In this document: positions 17,512 through 20,695 of the stretch, in pieces
Layout of the letters: each line of letters begins with the position of its first letter
How positions within the stretch are numbered: position 1 is the first letter of the stretch
NCBI GenBank assembly: GCA_020049615.1
Contig: JAIFKN010000103.1
Location: 1-20,695 of the forward strand
From: a bacterium
GTDB taxonomy: Bacteria; Planctomycetota; UBA11346
Direction of reading: 5' to 3'
Length of the DNA: 20,695 nucleotides
Notes under the pieces: generated by a model
The model's input: only the letters and a program-made list of their open reading frames with translations
Database searches by the model: none
Told to the model about the DNA's origin: nothing
Position numbers and translations under genes: made by a program

Positions 17512-17532
17512 CCCCTCCGTGCAGCGGAGGGG
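17512..17532 (-). promoter_or_regulatory. Hairpin occluding the BatA-like gene's Shine-Dalgarno
   Basis: On the plus strand CCCCTCCG (17512-17519) and CGGAGGGG (17525-17532) form a perfect 8-bp inverted repeat with a 5-base loop, TGCAG. In the minus-strand mRNA the 3' arm of this stem is the GGAGGGG Shine-Dalgarno, whose GGAGG core ends 4 bases before the ATG at 17509. Folding would therefore hide the ribosome binding site. Whether it is a control element or only the last palindrome of the adjacent cluster cannot be decided from sequence. Confidence 0.6.
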
Positions 17533-17664
17533 CGGGCGCCGAGTGGCGGTGGCGGCATAGAATCGGCGAAGCCGATGCCGCCACGATTCCGGCGGTTCGC
17601 CGGCGGAATCGAGCCGCGACAAAGCCCGGGGGTAGGCCCGCAGGGCCGTAGGGGCGCAGCCCCT
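17512..17664. repeat. Cluster of five consecutive inverted repeats filling the DUF58/BatA-like spacer
   Basis: The spacer is almost wholly palindromic. Stems (plus strand): 17512-17532 (8 bp, loop TGCAG); 17549-17584 (outer 8 bp GTGGCGGC/GCCGCCAC, inner 6 bp ATCGGC-GAA-GCCGAT, 5-base bulge); 17584-17611 (12-base arms with one mismatch, loop TTCG); 17635-17647 (GGCCC-GCA-GGGCC); 17650-17664 (AGGGGC-GCA-GCCCCT). The last lies directly after the DUF58 stop on the minus strand and could slow 3' exonucleases or attenuate transcription. No U-tract follows any stem, so a classical intrinsic terminator is not supported. The pattern resembles dispersed palindromic (REP-like) intergenic elements; other genomic copies cannot be checked here. 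Confidence 0.65.
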
Positions 17665-17666
17665 GA

Positions 17667-18539
17667 TCACTGGAGCGCTCCCGCGATGGCCAGCGCCACG
17701 TCGTCGCCGGCGCGGAAGCCGCGCAGGTCGATGCCGGCGGCGCGGCAGCCGGCGGCGAGTTCGGCGCGGTGGGCGGCGAGGGCGCGCAGATACCACGGGC
17801 GGACGCGGTCGGCGTCGAGCGCCAGCGACGGCTCGCCCTCGAGGCCGAAGAAGCGCACGTCGCCGGCGAAAGGGAAGCCACCCTCGTCCTCGTGCAGCAG
17901 GTGCCACAGCCGCACATCGGTGCGGCGGGCGCGCACCAGGCGCAACCCGCGCAGCAGACTGCCGGCGTCCTCGCAGGCGTCGGTGATCAGCACCAGCAGG
18001 CCGCGCCGCGGGAGGCGCGGGGCGAGGGTACCCAGCGCCTCGCCACAGCCGCCGGGGCCTTCGGCCTTCAGATCCTGCAGGCGCTCGAGGATGGTGATGA
18101 GGTGGGCCGGGGTGGCCGAGGGGGGGATCAGCTGGCGCAGTCCGCCGCCGCCGAGCACGGCGAGTCCGACCGCATCGCCATGCCGCGCCAGGACCACGGC
18201 CAGGCCGGCGGCCAGGGTCCGCGCCGCCTCGATCTTGGCCTCGCCGCCGCCGTAGCCCATCGAGCCCGAGGCGTCGATAGCGATCATCGCGCGCAGCTGG
18301 CTCTCCTCCTCGTACAGCCGCACGTCGAGGCGGTCGCTGCGCGCCCACAGCGGCCAGTCGACCCGGCGCACGTCGTCGCCCGGCAGGTACGGCCGGTGGC
18401 CGGCGAACTCGACCGACTGGCCGCGCCGGTTCGAGCGGTGCTCGCCGGCGAGGAAGCCCTCGACGGCGAGTCGCGCGGTCAGCGAGACGCGCGCCAGCCG
18501 CGGCAGGATCTGCTCGTGCCAGTGGGCGGGGAGGGGCAT
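17667..18539 (-). CDS. DUF58 domain protein with intact VWA MIDAS motif
   Basis: 290 residues. The N-terminal half carries the DUF58 signature: FLAGEHRSNRRGQSVEFAGH then RPYLPGDDVRRVDWPLWARS (residues ~29-68) and RLYEEES. A VWA-type strand follows with MIDAS D89-A-S91-G-S93-M94, and later VLITDACED supplies a conserved acidic position. No TM helix is visible, so it should be cytosolic or peripheral, unlike its longer DUF58 relatives that begin with two TM helices. DUF58 proteins are almost always encoded beside MoxR ATPases, as here (146 bases downstream of the MoxR gene), and probably act as its adaptor or substrate. The ATG at 18539 has no strong Shine-Dalgarno (CCAGCCTGACCC precedes it). 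An alternative start is not evident. Confidence 0.95.
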   Translation of the reverse strand: MPLPAHWHEQILPRLARVSLTARLAVEGFLAGEHRSNRRGQSVEFAGHRPYLPGDDVRRVDWPLWARSDRLDVRLYEEESQLRAMIAIDASGSMGYGGGEAKIEAARTLAAGLAVVLARHGDAVGLAVLGGGGLRQLIPPSATPAHLITILERLQDLKAEGPGGCGEALGTLAPRLPRRGLLVLITDACEDAGSLLRGLRLVRARRTDVRLWHLLHEDEGGFPFAGDVRFFGLEGEPSLALDADRVRPWYLRALAAHRAELAAGCRAAGIDLRGFRAGDDVALAIAGALQ

Positions 18540-18685
18540 GGGTCAGGCTGGCCGACGGAGGCAGGCGGCGTTGTGATCAGACGCCGGGTGGGGGTTTTCG
18601 GGGGAGGGGCGAACGTCGCAGCGACGGGAAACTGGCGTCACACGCCCCGTCGCGGAGACGCCGAGCCCATCCCCCGGCAGAGAGC
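18540..18685 (-). other. MoxR/DUF58 spacer with nested inverted repeats
   Basis: 146 bases with no convincing ORF. On the plus strand a nested stem spans 18621-18653: outer GCGACGG (18621-18627) with CCGTCGC (18647-18653), and inner GGCGT-CAC-ACGCC (18634-18646). CGTCGC-A-GCGACG at 18614-18626 offers a competing pairing of the same left arm, and GGCGT/ACGCC (18567-18571, 18581-18585) is a weaker stem nearer the DUF58 start. A G-rich tract (18588-18609) lies between them. It could hold an RNA-processing or attenuation site that separates MoxR from downstream expression. No promoter motif is clear. Confidence 0.45.
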
Positions 18686-19687
<1,002 letters not shown>

Positions 19688-19776
19688 GGCGGCAGTCTCG
19701 GCGGAACCGGGTGGCAGGCTAGTGGTGGCGGCCCGCGCTCCTGGACGCCGTCTTCCCGCCGCCACGCTGCCGCGCC
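19688..19776. promoter_or_regulatory. Divergent spacer between MoxR and recQ genes
   Basis: These 89 bases separate two divergent start codons, so promoters for both directions should lie here or overlap the coding ends. The GC-rich sequence has no convincing -35/-10 pair; TAGCCT (minus strand, around 19717-19722) is the only -10-like hexamer I see, with no matching TTGACA-like box. An in-frame TAG at 19720-19722 bounds how far upstream recQ can start. Confidence 0.35.
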
Positions 19777-20695
19777 GTGACCCCGCGCGAAGCACTGAAG
19801 AAGCATTGGGGCTACGACGCCTTCCGGCCGCTGCAGGAGGAGGCCGTCGCCGCCGCCCTGGGCGGGCGCGACAGCCTGGTCGTGCTGCCGACCGGCGGCG
19901 GCAAGAGCGTGTGCTTCCAGGTCCCGGCGGCGTGCGTCGATGGGCTGGTGGTGGTGGTCTCGCCGCTCATCGCGCTGATGGACGACCAGGTGGCCGGCGC
20001 CCGCGAGGCCGGCATCAGCGCCGGGGCGATGCACCAGAACCTCGATGCGGCGCAGAAGCGCGAGGTCCGCCAGGCGCTGGAGGACGGTTCGCTGCGCCTC
20101 CTGTACCTCTCGCCGGAGCGCCTGGTGCTGGGCGACCTGTCGCTGGCGATCCAGCGGCGCCTGCGCCTGGTGGCGATCGACGAGGCCCACTGCATCAGCC
20201 ACTGGGGCCACGATTTCCGGCCGGAGTACCGCCAGATCGCCGACGTTCTGGCATCGTGGAGCAAGGTCCCGGTGATGGCGCTGACCGCCACCGCCACGCC
20301 GCAGGTGCAGGATGACATCGTCGCCCAGCTGCGCCTGCCCGACCCGGTGCGCCTGGTCGGCGCGATCGACCGGCCGAACCTGGTGTTCCGCGCCCTGCCG
20401 CGCGACCAGCCGCTCGAGCAGATGCTGGCCGTGATCCAGCGCCATCCCGGCGAGGGCGGCATCGTCTACGCCCAGACGCGCAAGGCGGTCGAGCAGTTCG
20501 CCGACAAGCTCAAGGCCAAGGGCGTCGACGCCCGCGCCTACCACGCCGGGCTCGATGCCGAACTGCGCGCGCGCACCGTCGCCGACTTCACCGCCGAGCG
20601 GCTGCAGGTCGTGGTCGCGACCGTCGCCTTCGGCATGGGCATCGATCGCAGCAACGTGCGCTTCGTCATCCATGCCGCCCTGCCGCGCTCGGTCG
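19777..20695 (+). CDS. recQ: RecQ ATP-dependent DNA helicase (3' end outside window)
   Basis: The frame from GTG at 19777 is open to the window edge (306 codons plus one base). The only in-frame start after the upstream TAG (19720-19722) is this GTG; no clear Shine-Dalgarno is present. SF2 RecQ motifs appear in order: motif 0 FRPLQEEAV (16-24), Walker A LPTGGGKS (37-44, Lys43), Ia VVSPLIALMDDQ, motif II with aromatic loop IDEAHCISHWGHDFRPEY (134-151), III LTATATPQVQDD, then DRPNLVFR, IV GIVYAQTRKAVEQFADKL with YHAGLD, and V VATVAFGMGIDRSNVRFVIH. The arginine-finger motif VI, zinc-binding and any HRDC domain are beyond the window. RecQ is a 3'-5' helicase in recombination and replication-fork repair. 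It is unrelated in function to the divergent MoxR operon and marks its upstream limit. Confidence 0.96.
   Translation, partial: MTPREALKKHWGYDAFRPLQEEAVAAALGGRDSLVVLPTGGGKSVCFQVPAACVDGLVVVVSPLIALMDDQVAGAREAGISAGAMHQNLDAAQKREVRQALEDGSLRLLYLSPERLVLGDLSLAIQRRLRLVAIDEAHCISHWGHDFRPEYRQIADVLASWSKVPVMALTATATPQVQDDIVAQLRLPDPVRLVGAIDRPNLVFRALPRDQPLEQMLAVIQRHPGEGGIVYAQTRKAVEQFADKLKAKGVDARAYHAGLDAELRARTVADFTAERLQVVVATVAFGMGIDRSNVRFVIHAALPRSV

Noticed and set aside
17650..17664. Intrinsic terminator after DUF58
   Set aside because: A 6-bp GC stem follows the stop, but no T-run follows it on the minus strand, and other palindromes continue downstream; classed with the palindrome cluster instead.
17510..17666. 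CRISPR array or direct-repeat array in the palindromic spacer
   Set aside because: The stems differ in sequence and length, with no repeated unit and no regular spacers; no cas-like gene is near.

Overview
The window is uniformly GC-rich (about 70% by eye) and almost entirely coding. Its gene content points to a Gram-negative, lipoprotein-bearing bacterium of the PVC group, most likely Planctomycetota. That is an inference from two things: the order MoxR / DUF58 / BatA-like VWA / VWA+PA14 membrane protein / large membrane protein / squalene-cyclase-like protein, and the PA14-type domains inside that operon. No rRNA, tRNA, IS element or CRISPR array was seen, so the taxonomic call is not firm.

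Left block, plus strand (1-7407): three genes joined by 4-base ATGA stop/start overlaps. The first is the 3' part of a giant secreted repeat protein, with about 1,980 residues visible and the 5' end off the window. It has six Calx-beta-type units, an Ig-like unit, a tandem run of cadherin-like units of 141-148 residues, a CSPG-like unit carrying an inserted GSGY repeat, and a C-terminal Ig-like tail. The second is a lipoprotein with a SUMF1/formylglycine-generating-enzyme-like domain. The third is a small secreted protein that looks like an outer-membrane beta-barrel. I read them as one translationally coupled cell-surface module.

Middle and right block, minus strand (19687 down to 7416): a six-gene operon. 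It encodes a MoxR AAA+ ATPase, a DUF58 protein with an intact VWA MIDAS motif, a BatA-like membrane protein with a degenerate MIDAS, a 1013-residue VWA membrane protein with a PA14-like region and an amidotransferase-like region, a 1307-residue three-TM protein with an internal PA14 domain, and an exported squalene-cyclase/prenyltransferase-like protein. The last four genes overlap by ATGA. MoxR/DUF58 and DUF58/BatA-like are instead separated by about 150-base spacers rich in inverted repeats. By analogy with characterised MoxR-VWA systems, the ATPase probably works with the VWA proteins as a chaperone or assembly factor at the envelope; the substrate is unknown. The terminal gene has an apparent one-base frameshift that separates its last ~30 codons from the rest.

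Right edge, plus strand (19777-20695): the N-terminal ~306 codons of a RecQ helicase, divergent from the MoxR gene across an 89-base spacer and cut by the window end. The plus and minus blocks converge at 7407/7416 with only 8 bases between stop codons. No stretch longer than 300 bases lacks a gene.
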